Shown here piece by piece: positions 1 through 6,275 of a stretch of DNA of 15,517 nucleotides. Each line of letters opens with the position of its first letter. Position 1 is the first letter of the stretch. The stretch comes from an uncultured Propionibacterium sp. (GTDB lineage: Bacteria; Actinomycetota; Actinomycetes; Propionibacteriales; Propionibacteriaceae): contig CALHWB010000012.1 of the NCBI GenBank assembly GCA_938036835.1, forward strand, positions 1-15,517, given 5' to 3'. The notes below the pieces were generated by a model. The model saw only the letters and a list, made by a program, of their open reading frames with translations, ran no database searches and was not told where the DNA came from. Made by a program: the position numbers and the translations under genes.

Positions 1-101
1 TGGCGTTGGGTTTGAATACCTGGCAGGGCAAGGTGACCTGCGCCGGCGTCGGCCAGGCCTTTGGTTTGGAGACCGTGTCGCTGGACCGAGTACTCGCGTG
101 A
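1..101 (+). CDS. ald: Alanine dehydrogenase, C-terminal fragment (cut by window start)
   Basis: An open frame enters from the left edge (first full codon at 3) and stops with TGA at 99-101, giving 32 residues. The segment GLNTWQGKVTCAGVGQAFGL, followed by a short leucine-rich end, matches the usual end of NAD-dependent L-alanine dehydrogenases, where a GxNxxxGKxT.xxVAxAFGL pattern precedes the C-terminus (family knowledge recalled, not searched). The enzyme interconverts L-alanine and pyruvate plus ammonia in the cytoplasm. The next gene is an alanine/glycine/serine permease 16 nt downstream on the same strand, which supports the call: uptake and oxidation of alanine in one operon. Everything upstream, including catalytic residues and the Rossmann fold, lies outside the window. 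Confidence 0.8.
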   Translation, partial: ALGLNTWQGKVTCAGVGQAFGLETVSLDRVLA

Positions 102-117
102 GCCGGGGCGGCCTGGA

Positions 118-1548
118 ATGACCACTCACGACTCGACCCGGCATACGCTGCCGGAACCTACCGACCGGTTGTCCTCCGATGAGCATCTGCAACGCAATCT
201 GTCTAACCGGCATATCCAGTTGATCGCCCTGGGCGGTGCCATCGGCACGGGCCTGTTCATGGGGTCCGGCAAGACGATCCACCTGGCCGGCCCATCGATC
301 ATGGTCGTCTATATGGTGATCGGCACCTTCATGTACTTCGTGATGCGGGCCATGGGCGAGATGCTGCTGCACAACCTGAAGTACAAGTCGTTCATGGACT
401 TCTCGCATGACCTGATCGGGCCTTGGGCCGGCTATTTTGCCGGCTGGACCTACTGGGTACTGTGGGTGGTCATCGCGATCGGCGACATGGTGGTGGTGAC
501 CGGATATTTCGATTTCTGGATAAAGAACATCTACGTGTCGATGGTCTGCACGGTGGTGCTGTTGACCCTGCTGCTGATCACCAATTTGCTGACGGTTAGG
601 CTATTCGGCGAGATCGAATTCTGGTTCGCCATCATCAAGATCGTCGCCATCGTTGCGCTGATCCTGGTCGGTACCGGCATGATTATCGGCGGGTTCACCT
701 CGGAGGGCACCCGCGCCTCCTTCGCCCACATCTGGGATCATGGCGGCATCTTCCCGAATGGTGCCGGTGGGTTCCTGGCGGCATTCCAGATCGCCATCTA
801 TTCTTTCATCGGGACGGAGTTGATCGGCACCACCGCGGCGGAGACCAGGGATCCGAACACCACGATTCCCAAGGCCATCAATGCGGTGCCGGTGCGCATC
901 ATCATCTTCTATGTGCTGGCCCTGGCCGTGATCATGTCGATCACGCCCTGGGATCAGGTCGATCCGGAGATGAGCCCGTTCGTCAACGTGTTCAACCTGG
1001 TTGGTCTGGTGGCCGCCGCGGGAGTGATGAATTTCGTGGTGCTTACCTCGGCCTCGTCGAGTTCGAACTCGGGTATCTTCTCGTCGTCGAGAATGCTGTT
1101 CGGATTGGCAGACCAGCAGCAGGCCGCACCGCAGTTCGCCAGGCTGTCCGCACGCAGCGTACCGGCGCGCTCGCTGCTGCTCTCCGGTGGCCTGGTGTAC
1201 CTGTTCGTGCCCCTGCTGCTGGCGGGCGGGACCGTCATGGAGGGCTTCACCCTGGTCTCCTCGGTGGCTGCGACCCTCATCCTGTTCATGTGGTCGTTAA
1301 TCATGGTGGCTTATATCCGGTACTACCGGACGCACCGGCAGGCCCATGAACGGGCGGCCTATCGGCTGCCGGGTGCCGCTTGGGTGCCCTATCTGGTGCT
1401 GGCCTTCTTCGTGTTCATGGTCGGGGTGCTGTGCATGGAGCCCGATACCAGGTTTGCCCTGATGCTGACACCGGTCTGGTTCGTCATTTTGTTGATTGGC
1501 TGGCAGGTACAGAAGGCCCGGCGCGGCGTGCGGACCTTCCACGGCTGA
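118..1548 (+). CDS. cycA: D-serine/D-alanine/glycine permease (APC family)
   Basis: A 476-residue inner-membrane amino acid/proton symporter with about 12 membrane segments. The N-terminal region carries RNLSNRHIQLIALGGAIGTG and then GLFMGSGKTI, the amino acid permease signature in TM1, nearly identical to E. coli CycA as I recall it. Further CycA-like blocks are FVMRAMGE, GPWAGYFAGWTYW, FGEIEFWFAIIKIVAI, ELIGTTAAET and NFVVLTSASSSSNSG. Length fits CycA (about 470). I chose ATG 118 because an upstream in-frame TTG at 61 would add 19 residues that overlap the end of ald and are not permease-like. No strong ribosome binding site precedes ATG 118, so translation may be coupled to ald, which ends 16 nt upstream. 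It probably brings in D- and L-alanine, glycine and D-serine; the exact substrate cannot be read from sequence. Confidence 0.9.
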   Translation: MTTHDSTRHTLPEPTDRLSSDEHLQRNLSNRHIQLIALGGAIGTGLFMGSGKTIHLAGPSIMVVYMVIGTFMYFVMRAMGEMLLHNLKYKSFMDFSHDLIGPWAGYFAGWTYWVLWVVIAIGDMVVVTGYFDFWIKNIYVSMVCTVVLLTLLLITNLLTVRLFGEIEFWFAIIKIVAIVALILVGTGMIIGGFTSEGTRASFAHIWDHGGIFPNGAGGFLAAFQIAIYSFIGTELIGTTAAETRDPNTTIPKAINAVPVRIIIFYVLALAVIMSITPWDQVDPEMSPFVNVFNLVGLVAAAGVMNFVVLTSASSSSNSGIFSSSRMLFGLADQQQAAPQFARLSARSVPARSLLLSGGLVYLFVPLLLAGGTVMEGFTLVSSVAATLILFMWSLIMVAYIRYYRTHRQAHERAAYRLPGAAWVPYLVLAFFVFMVGVLCMEPDTRFALMLTPVWFVILLIGWQVQKARRGVRTFHG

Positions 1549-1569
1549 CCGGCCGATCGCCTTTCGAGA

Positions 1570-1624
1570 ACGATCCGGGCTCACCGGTCGCCCTCTACGG
1601 GGTTGACCGGTGAGCCCGGATCGT
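1570..1624. terminator. Long perfect hairpin between convergent genes
   Basis: Arms 1570-1589 and 1605-1624 are perfect reverse complements over 20 bp, around a 15-nt loop. The arm begins ACGATCCGGG and ends CACCGGTC. It lies 21 nt after the cycA stop and about 50 nt from the stop of the convergent minus-strand gene. Neither side has a U-tract. A U-less hairpin terminator, possibly acting in both directions, is the simplest reading. The stem is longer than a terminator needs. Confidence 0.7.
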
Positions 1625-1640
1625 CTGGTCGTGGCTGTTA

Positions 1641-1661
1641 GGCCGCCGGGGATTGGCGGCC
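1641..1661 (-). terminator. Hairpin just after the DUF4349 gene
   Basis: GGCCGCC (1641-1647) and GGCGGCC (1655-1661) form a 7-bp all-GC stem with a 7-nt loop, 12 nt beyond the stop codon of the minus-strand gene. Reading the minus strand, the stem is followed by TAAC and no U-run. It is placed where that gene's terminator would be. Confidence 0.55.
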
Positions 1662-1673
1662 CGGCCGGCCCGG

Positions 1674-2732
1674 CTACTCTGCTGCCGCGTCCCGGGTGCC
1701 GGGAGATGCGGGGGGCGTTTCGGGCTGCTGGCTGTCGGGGGCTGGCGTGTCCTCGTCCGCGTTGCCGGGGTCGTCTGCGGGCGCTGCCGCGTCGCCGTCG
1801 GCGGCCGGCCGGCCGGATGCGCGGCGGTCCCCGGGGTCGGGGTCATGCCGTGCCGCGCGCCTGGCGCGCCGGATCTTGCGGACGATGAAGAACCCCGCCA
1901 ACCCGAGCAGCCACAGCGGCGAGGTCGCGATCACGAAGGTCGCCAGGAAGGCCACTACCGCGGCCGCCAACTCGAATCCGTTCCGGAGCGCCCGCCCGAA
2001 ACCCTCGTCGGAGCCGTGCTGTTTCGCGTTTTTCTCGGTGAACTCCAGGGTCACCGTGGCCATGGCGGCTTGATTTTCGAGGTACTCCACCTGGGCGTCC
2101 AGGCTTTCGATCTCACCGCGGATGCGCCACAGTTCCTTCTCCACCGTCAGTACCTCCTCGACGGTGGCGGCCTTCTCGGCCAGTTCACGCAGCCGTTCTT
2201 CCTGGGCGCGCAGGTTCTTCAGCCGGGCCGACAGATCGACATGCTCCTGGGTGACGTCGTCGGATGTCTCGTTCTGATAGTCCAGTTTGCCGAGGTCCTT
2301 GGTTCCGTCGATGAAGGCGTCGAGGCTATCGACCGGCACGCGCACCGTCATCCAGCCCTGTAAGGCGGATCCTTCCTTCGATGGGGAATCGTAGACCCAG
2401 GAATCCTCGCTGGCCACCCGCATATTCGATATGGTCGCCGAATGCTGGCTGGCCAGTTCGCGCACCGCATCGACGGTTTCGGGGGTACTCGCCACCTCGA
2501 AGCGGAGTGTCAGGGTGCGGACGATCAGCCGTTCCGTCGAGCCCGGGGCTTCGGAATCGGCGTTTTCGGGACCGATGGATTCGGGTTTGGGGGCGTGGGT
2601 CGCCTGCTGCGGTGCGCCAGCGGGTCTTCCAGCAGAGTGGTCCTGCGAACTGGGCGAGCAGGCAACTAGCGAGACTGCGGCCAATAGCGTCAAAAGCACG
2701 CTGACCGTTCGATGGGTCCGGTTTTGTGGCAT
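1674..2732 (-). CDS. DUF4349-family lipoprotein with C-terminal membrane segment
   Basis: A 352-residue predicted lipoprotein. Residues 8-25 form a signal peptide ending in the lipobox LVAC (Cys25). A Pro/Ala/Ser-rich spacer follows to about residue 65, then a DUF4349-type extracellular domain (about 66-235) containing a heptad-like coiled coil at about 168-222. A hydrophobic segment (about 255-284) is followed by the basic stretch RKIRRARRAARH and a 50-residue acidic, proline-rich tail. The double anchoring, lipid at the front and a helix at the back, is usual for this family as I know it; the biochemical role is unknown. I chose ATG 2732 because AGGA lies 8 nt upstream; ATG 2741 in the same frame is also possible and adds three residues. 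The gene is divergent from another lipoprotein gene. Confidence 0.82.
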   Translation of the reverse strand: MPQNRTHRTVSVLLTLLAAVSLVACSPSSQDHSAGRPAGAPQQATHAPKPESIGPENADSEAPGSTERLIVRTLTLRFEVASTPETVDAVRELASQHSATISNMRVASEDSWVYDSPSKEGSALQGWMTVRVPVDSLDAFIDGTKDLGKLDYQNETSDDVTQEHVDLSARLKNLRAQEERLRELAEKAATVEEVLTVEKELWRIRGEIESLDAQVEYLENQAAMATVTLEFTEKNAKQHGSDEGFGRALRNGFELAAAVVAFLATFVIATSPLWLLGLAGFFIVRKIRRARRAARHDPDPGDRRASGRPAADGDAAAPADDPGNADEDTPAPDSQQPETPPASPGTRDAAAE

Positions 2733-2885
2733 GGGGCTCATCCTAGGCAGGGAGTCCGGTTCACTTGTGGCCCCCTCGTGCAGACCTTTGCCCAATCGTG
2801 TTCTTCTCCGCCTGCCCCGACCCGCCGGCGGCTTGAGGATTCGCCGTCTTGGGGCCGTGGCCGCCGGATGATCGGGGAAACCGGG

Positions 2886-2929
2886 AGCGAATAGCCGCAG
2901 TGAGCCTGGGCCATGGGGCTATTCTCGCT
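2886..2929. promoter_or_regulatory. Inverted repeat with outward -10-like boxes between divergent lipoprotein genes
   Basis: GAATAGCC (2889-2896) and GGCTATTC (2917-2924) are a perfect 8-bp inverted repeat with a 20-bp spacer. AGC (2886-2888) and GCT (2927-2929) extend it after a 2-nt insertion. The right half contains TATTCT (2920-2925), a plausible -10 box about 30 nt before the plus-strand lipoprotein ATG. The left half contains TATTCG on the minus strand. No clear -35 box is seen. It could be a paired divergent promoter, an operator, or both. Confidence 0.4.
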
Positions 2930-2956
2930 GCACGGTCTTCATCGAGGAGGGGTCAC

Positions 2957-3868
2957 ATGCGTGCTGCGTGTCTTGGAATCATTGCCGGGTTGGCGGCGAG
3001 CCTGTCCCTGGTGGGGTGCTCGGCCGGTGGGCATACCCTTGACGATGCGTCCGCGCTGAAACGGGCTGTGACCAAGCAGGCGGCGGTGGCCGGCAGCTCG
3101 CAGGTGGTGCAACTGGAACTCACCGATCGGCCGGGTGCCCAGGATGCGCTGATCTCGGTGCGCCGGCAGGATGGCAGCATCGTCGATATCCGGCTGAACG
3201 ACAAGGAGGCGTCGCAGGGCCCGCAAACCAATCCCACCGAGGGCCTAGCCGCCGAGCAACTGCCCTATGACCAGCTTGTCGAGGCTCTTCGGCAGGCCGG
3301 GCAGGAGTGCGGAGAGCAAACCGGCGGCCGGGTGGTGTTCGCCGCCACCCCGACCGGCAAGCCGATGGTCGTCGCTCGATGCGCGGGCAACGCGAAGGCG
3401 ATCTTCACGATCCTCGACGGGCAACGGCTGAGCGAGGAACAGGGATTCAGCGGCGCGGAATCCTATGACCGGCTGCTGGCTGAGGCCCGGCTGGTCTTTG
3501 GCAATCGACTCCAGAACTATGGCATCCACTTCGGCGACGGCGGCGCGGCCGCGGCCGCATTCCCATATCTGTCGGTGATCGGCCCGCAATACGAGGCGGC
3601 CGGTGGGCCGTGCACCATCGGCTATCAGCGTTCCCCCGCTGCCCTGGACTATCTGGCGCAGTGCATGGCCGCCGATGGCTACGAACTGCAAAAGCTGGAC
3701 ATCGCCGAAGTAACCGGCGCCACGATGCAGGCCGCACACGACAAGGCCCTGGGGCAATTGGGCGGGGTCGATGCCAAGGTGGCCGAGGTCGAAATCATCG
3801 CTGCGGGCACCGAGCTGCGGCTTCGCGTGACCGCCCCGGACGGGACAAATGTCAGCGAACCGTTGTGA
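2957..3868 (+). CDS. Hypothetical lipoprotein, family not recognised
   Basis: A 303-residue secreted lipoprotein. The signal peptide is short and hydrophobic and ends with the lipobox LVGC (Cys21). I chose ATG 2957 because GAGGAGG lies 7 nt upstream; the open frame extends further 5' but without signal-peptide character. The mature part has no membrane helix and four further cysteines (118, 142, 219, 236), which could make two disulfides outside the cell. The early part (about 48-80: VVQLELTDRPG to DGSIVDIRL) and the last part (about 274-303: KVAEVEIIAAG to VTAPDG) look alike in outline, both strand-rich and ending in an xPDG/QDG turn, so a repeated fold is possible. I recognise no catalytic motif. 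It is divergent from the DUF4349 gene, and the next gene downstream has its own promoter and riboswitch, so it is probably monocistronic. Confidence 0.75.
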   Translation: MRAACLGIIAGLAASLSLVGCSAGGHTLDDASALKRAVTKQAAVAGSSQVVQLELTDRPGAQDALISVRRQDGSIVDIRLNDKEASQGPQTNPTEGLAAEQLPYDQLVEALRQAGQECGEQTGGRVVFAATPTGKPMVVARCAGNAKAIFTILDGQRLSEEQGFSGAESYDRLLAEARLVFGNRLQNYGIHFGDGGAAAAAFPYLSVIGPQYEAAGGPCTIGYQRSPAALDYLAQCMAADGYELQKLDIAEVTGATMQAAHDKALGQLGGVDAKVAEVEIIAAGTELRLRVTAPDGTNVSEPL

Positions 3869-3951
3869 ATCGAGGGATCTTGGTGCCGCGGCGGGGCCGG
3901 ATGACCTCGCGGTGCGGCTGATCGGTGGCGAGTAGCACCGGGGGTCACCTG

Positions 3952-3966
3952 GCCGCCACCGGCGGC
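3952..3966 (+). terminator. Short GC hairpin after the hypothetical lipoprotein gene
   Basis: GCCGCC (3952-3957) and GGCGGC (3961-3966) form a 6-bp all-GC stem with a 3-nt loop, 83 nt after the lipoprotein stop. No U-tract follows. The rest of 3869-4025 holds no gene that I can support, only GC-rich sequence with other small dyads. The hairpin plausibly separates this gene from the riboswitch operon. Confidence 0.35.
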
Positions 3967-4025
3967 TCCGGTCGGCGATGCCGGTTTCCGGGCCGGCCGC
4001 GCCTTGCCGGTCCGGCTGGTGTCGC

Positions 4026-4055
4026 TTGACCCGTTTGGCTTGTGGATGTTAGGTT
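4026..4055 (+). promoter_or_regulatory. Promoter of the riboswitch operon
   Basis: TTGACC (4026-4031) is a near-consensus -35 box. TAGGTT (4050-4055) fits the TAnnnT -10 pattern at 18-bp spacing. The predicted start, 7 nt after the -10 box, falls at A4062, which is also the first base of the outer stem of the riboswitch, so the two predictions agree. Confidence 0.6.
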
Positions 4056-4061
4056 CGCTCC

Positions 4062-4140
4062 ACGCTCCGCGAAGCCGGTGGGAATCCGGCGCTGTACCCG
4101 CAACGGTATGTCCTTCGGGACGAGCCCGACCAACGAGCGT
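4062..4140 (+). promoter_or_regulatory. Cobalamin riboswitch (compact)
   Basis: The conserved core is clear: GAAGCCGGTGGGAATCCGGC (4071-4090), then GCTGTACCCGCAACGGTA (4091-4108), matching the classic GAA..GGTG..AATCC..GCTG..CCCGCAAC.GTA pattern of cobalamin riboswitches. A UUCG hairpin GTCC/GGAC (4110-4121) follows, then GAGCCCGACC, a shortened B12-box. An outer stem ACGCTC (4062-4067) with GAGCGT (4135-4140) closes the element at about 79 nt, shorter than the roughly 200-nt classical type and similar in size to compact variants. An inner stem GCCGG/CCGGC is at 4074-4090. It should sense a cobalamin form and lower expression of the transporter operon when B12 is plentiful. The output step is not obvious: no strong terminator follows, so control of translation is more likely. 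Confidence 0.85.
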
Positions 4141-4173
4141 TAATGCCCATGTGTCCCCCCAGCGAGGTATTCT

Positions 4174-4260
4174 GTGAGACCAATCGGCGGTGCTGAACCG
4201 ATGCCCATCGAGGGCAGCCCGGATTCCCCTGCTTCCTTCGGAGCCGATCTATCCCGATGA
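4174..4260 (+). CDS. Candidate leader peptide, translationally coupled to the permease
   Basis: A 28-codon ORF begins at GTG 4174 with the ribosome binding site AGCGAGG (4161-4167) at a 6-nt spacing. Its stop TGA (4258-4260) overlaps the permease start codon as ATGA. The peptide is Pro/Ser/Gly-rich (MRPIGGAEPMPIEGSPDS at its start) with no recognisable family. The permease ATG itself has only a GGAG 13 nt away, a poor distance, so coupling through this leader would explain its initiation and would place the regulated ribosome binding site 21 nt after the riboswitch. No family match supports that the peptide has a function of its own. Confidence 0.35.
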   Translation: MRPIGGAEPMPIEGSPDSPASFGADLSR

Positions 4261-6275
4261 ACCGCTTGGGCGTGTTCTGGCGTGGTGCCCGCTACCGGCT
4301 CGATCCGGTGTGGCCGGTGCTCCGGTGGTTGCTCAGCACCCTTGTGGTGCTGTTTGGGGTGAGCCTGCTCGCATTCGTCCTCACCTATCTCACCCCAGGC
4401 GATCTGGCCGAGAACATATTGACCTCGCAGGGGATCACCCCTACCGCGGAGATGGTGGCGGCCATGCGCGACAGGCTGGGTCTCACCCGGCCCCTGTGGC
4501 AGCAGTATCTCGATTGGCTGGGGCGGGTCCTGCACGGGGACCTCGGTACCTCGCTCAGCCAGGGCACCGATATCGCTACGGATTTCGGTCGCCGACTGCC
4601 ACTGACCATGGCCTTGACTCTCGTCTCGTTGACCGGCACCTGGCTGATCGCGATCCCGCTCGGCCTGCTGGTGGCCATCCGGCAGAACAGCCGCCTGGAT
4701 CTGATCGTCCGGGTGCTGAGCTATTTCGGTTCGGCATTGCCCGGTTTCGTGGTTGCCTTGATGGTGCTGCACCTGTTCGGCCTGCAACTCGGTTGGTTAC
4801 CGATAGCGGCCTCGCAGGATGCGATCGGCATGACGATGCCGGTGTTGACCCTGATCCTGGCCATGGCCGGCTGGTATATCCGGCAGGTCCGCACCATCGC
4901 GGTGGAGGAACTGGACAAGCCCTATATCGCCGGGCTGCGCATTCGCGGCATGGGGGATCTGCGAATAGGCCTGCATGTGCTGCGCAATATCGCCGCCCCG
5001 CTGTGCATCCTGGCCGGAAACAGCTTCGGCGGTCTGCTGGCTGGTTCCGCGGTGGTCGAAAGCATCTTCTCCTGGCAGGGCATCGGCTTCTACGCGCTGC
5101 ACGCGATCGCAGCCAAGGACTACACGATCATCCAGGCCTATGTGGTGTGGTGCGCGCTGGTCTTCCTGGTGGCGAACACGGTAGCCGACCTGTTCGCCTT
5201 TGCCCTGGACCCCAGGCTGCAGCAAGATGTCCGACGGGTGGTTCGCTACCGGAAGCCTCCGCGGAAACCGCTGGCCTCAGGCTGCGATTCGCTACATATC
5301 CAGCACCCCAACCTGGCAATGCTGGGCACCGGGCGGCGCCCGGCGGCCCGCCGATTCGGCCGTGGTCTTCGGGTGGATCCGCTGCTGGCCTGGCGAGTGC
5401 TGCTCGCGGTGCTCGTGATCGTCGTCCTCGCGGGGGTATTCGCCGACTCGCTGACGCCCTACGACCCCCATCTCACCAGCATCGGCGATGCCTTGCGCCC
5501 ACCCAGCCTGGCGCATCCTTTCGGTACCGATGATCTGGGACGCGACGTGCTGACCCGGGTATTGGCGGGCATCCGTCCCACGCTTTCGGTGGCATTTACG
5601 GTGGTTGCCTGCTCGCTGGCGATCGGCACCTTGATCGGGGTGCTGGCGGCATTGGGCGGCCGCGTGGTGGATGCTCTGCTGCAACGGTTGACCGCGGTCT
5701 TCCAGTCCTTTCCCGAGTTCATCCTGGTGCTGGCCCTGGCGGCGATGCTCGGCCCGGGGTTTGTGAGCTCGGTGATTGCGCTCACCGCGGTCTATTGGAC
5801 GCACGTGGCTCGCTATGCCCGCATTCTTGCGCTACAGGTGAGCAGGTCATCGTATATGCAGGCCGCCCGCATGAACGGGGTTGGCCCGGCGCGTTCGGTC
5901 ATCCGGCATCTGGTGCCCAATATCGCCAGTCCGGTGCTGGTGATCGGGGCATCCAATCTGGGCAGCGTCATCCTCAACCTGGCAACGCTGTCATTCGTCG
6001 GGTTGGGGTTGCCCCGGCCCACATCGGAGTGGGGCACCATGATCAGCGAAGGACGCAGCTTCCTACAGGTGGCCCCCTGGCTGGCCATGGGGCCGGGCCT
6101 CGCGCTGTTCGTCTTGATCCTGGTGGTCAATCTGCTGGCCGACACCAGCCAGGAGTTGCTAGCGGTTTCCGCACGAAGCCCTCAGCTCGCACAACAGAAG
6201 GGAAGATCCATTGAAATCACGCGGATTGATCGGCGTCTTGCTCGCCGGCGCGCTGCTGCTGACCAGCTGCGGTAG
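4257..6275 (+). CDS. Fused ABC permease, NikB/DppB half plus NikC/DppC half (Opp/Nik type)
   Basis: A 672-residue membrane protein carrying both permease subunits of a peptide/nickel-type ABC importer in one chain. The first half (about 20-322) has the DppB-type features: TM1 at 24-45, GLTRPLWQQYLDWL, GDLGTSL, and an EAA coupling loop at about 217-245 (YIAGLRIRGMGDLRIG). The second half (about 375-637) has the DppC hallmark HPFGTDDLGRDVLTRVLAG at 420-438 and its own EAA loop at about 525-555 (SYMQAARMNGVG). A linker of about 50 residues (323-374) is basic and contains CDSLHIQHP. ATG 4257 is the only ATG, GTG or TTG between it and the upstream in-frame stop. The last 22 residues are encoded by the region overlapping the next gene and are not family-like. 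These permeases are usually two genes. Cargo is inferred from the riboswitch to be cobalt-related. Confidence 0.85.
   Translation: MNRLGVFWRGARYRLDPVWPVLRWLLSTLVVLFGVSLLAFVLTYLTPGDLAENILTSQGITPTAEMVAAMRDRLGLTRPLWQQYLDWLGRVLHGDLGTSLSQGTDIATDFGRRLPLTMALTLVSLTGTWLIAIPLGLLVAIRQNSRLDLIVRVLSYFGSALPGFVVALMVLHLFGLQLGWLPIAASQDAIGMTMPVLTLILAMAGWYIRQVRTIAVEELDKPYIAGLRIRGMGDLRIGLHVLRNIAAPLCILAGNSFGGLLAGSAVVESIFSWQGIGFYALHAIAAKDYTIIQAYVVWCALVFLVANTVADLFAFALDPRLQQDVRRVVRYRKPPRKPLASGCDSLHIQHPNLAMLGTGRRPAARRFGRGLRVDPLLAWRVLLAVLVIVVLAGVFADSLTPYDPHLTSIGDALRPPSLAHPFGTDDLGRDVLTRVLAGIRPTLSVAFTVVACSLAIGTLIGVLAALGGRVVDALLQRLTAVFQSFPEFILVLALAAMLGPGFVSSVIALTAVYWTHVARYARILALQVSRSSYMQAARMNGVGPARSVIRHLVPNIASPVLVIGASNLGSVILNLATLSFVGLGLPRPTSEWGTMISEGRSFLQVAPWLAMGPGLALFVLILVVNLLADTSQELLAVSARSPQLAQQKGRSIEITRIDRRLARRRAAADQLR

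Noticed and set aside
1653..2363. Plus-strand frame opposite the DUF4349 gene
   Set aside because: It is Arg/Gly/Pro-rich without motifs, while the minus strand has a signal peptide, lipobox, coiled coil and membrane helix in proper order.
2849..2956. Extension of the hypothetical lipoprotein by 36 codons upstream
   Set aside because: The added residues are not signal-like and would bury the lipobox signal peptide; ATG 2957 has an excellent ribosome binding site.
4143..4196. Short ORF from ATG 4143 or 4149 ending TGA 4194, rich in cysteine, as an alternative leader peptide
   Set aside because: It has no ribosome binding site and does not reach the permease start; the GTG 4174 ORF in another frame fits better.
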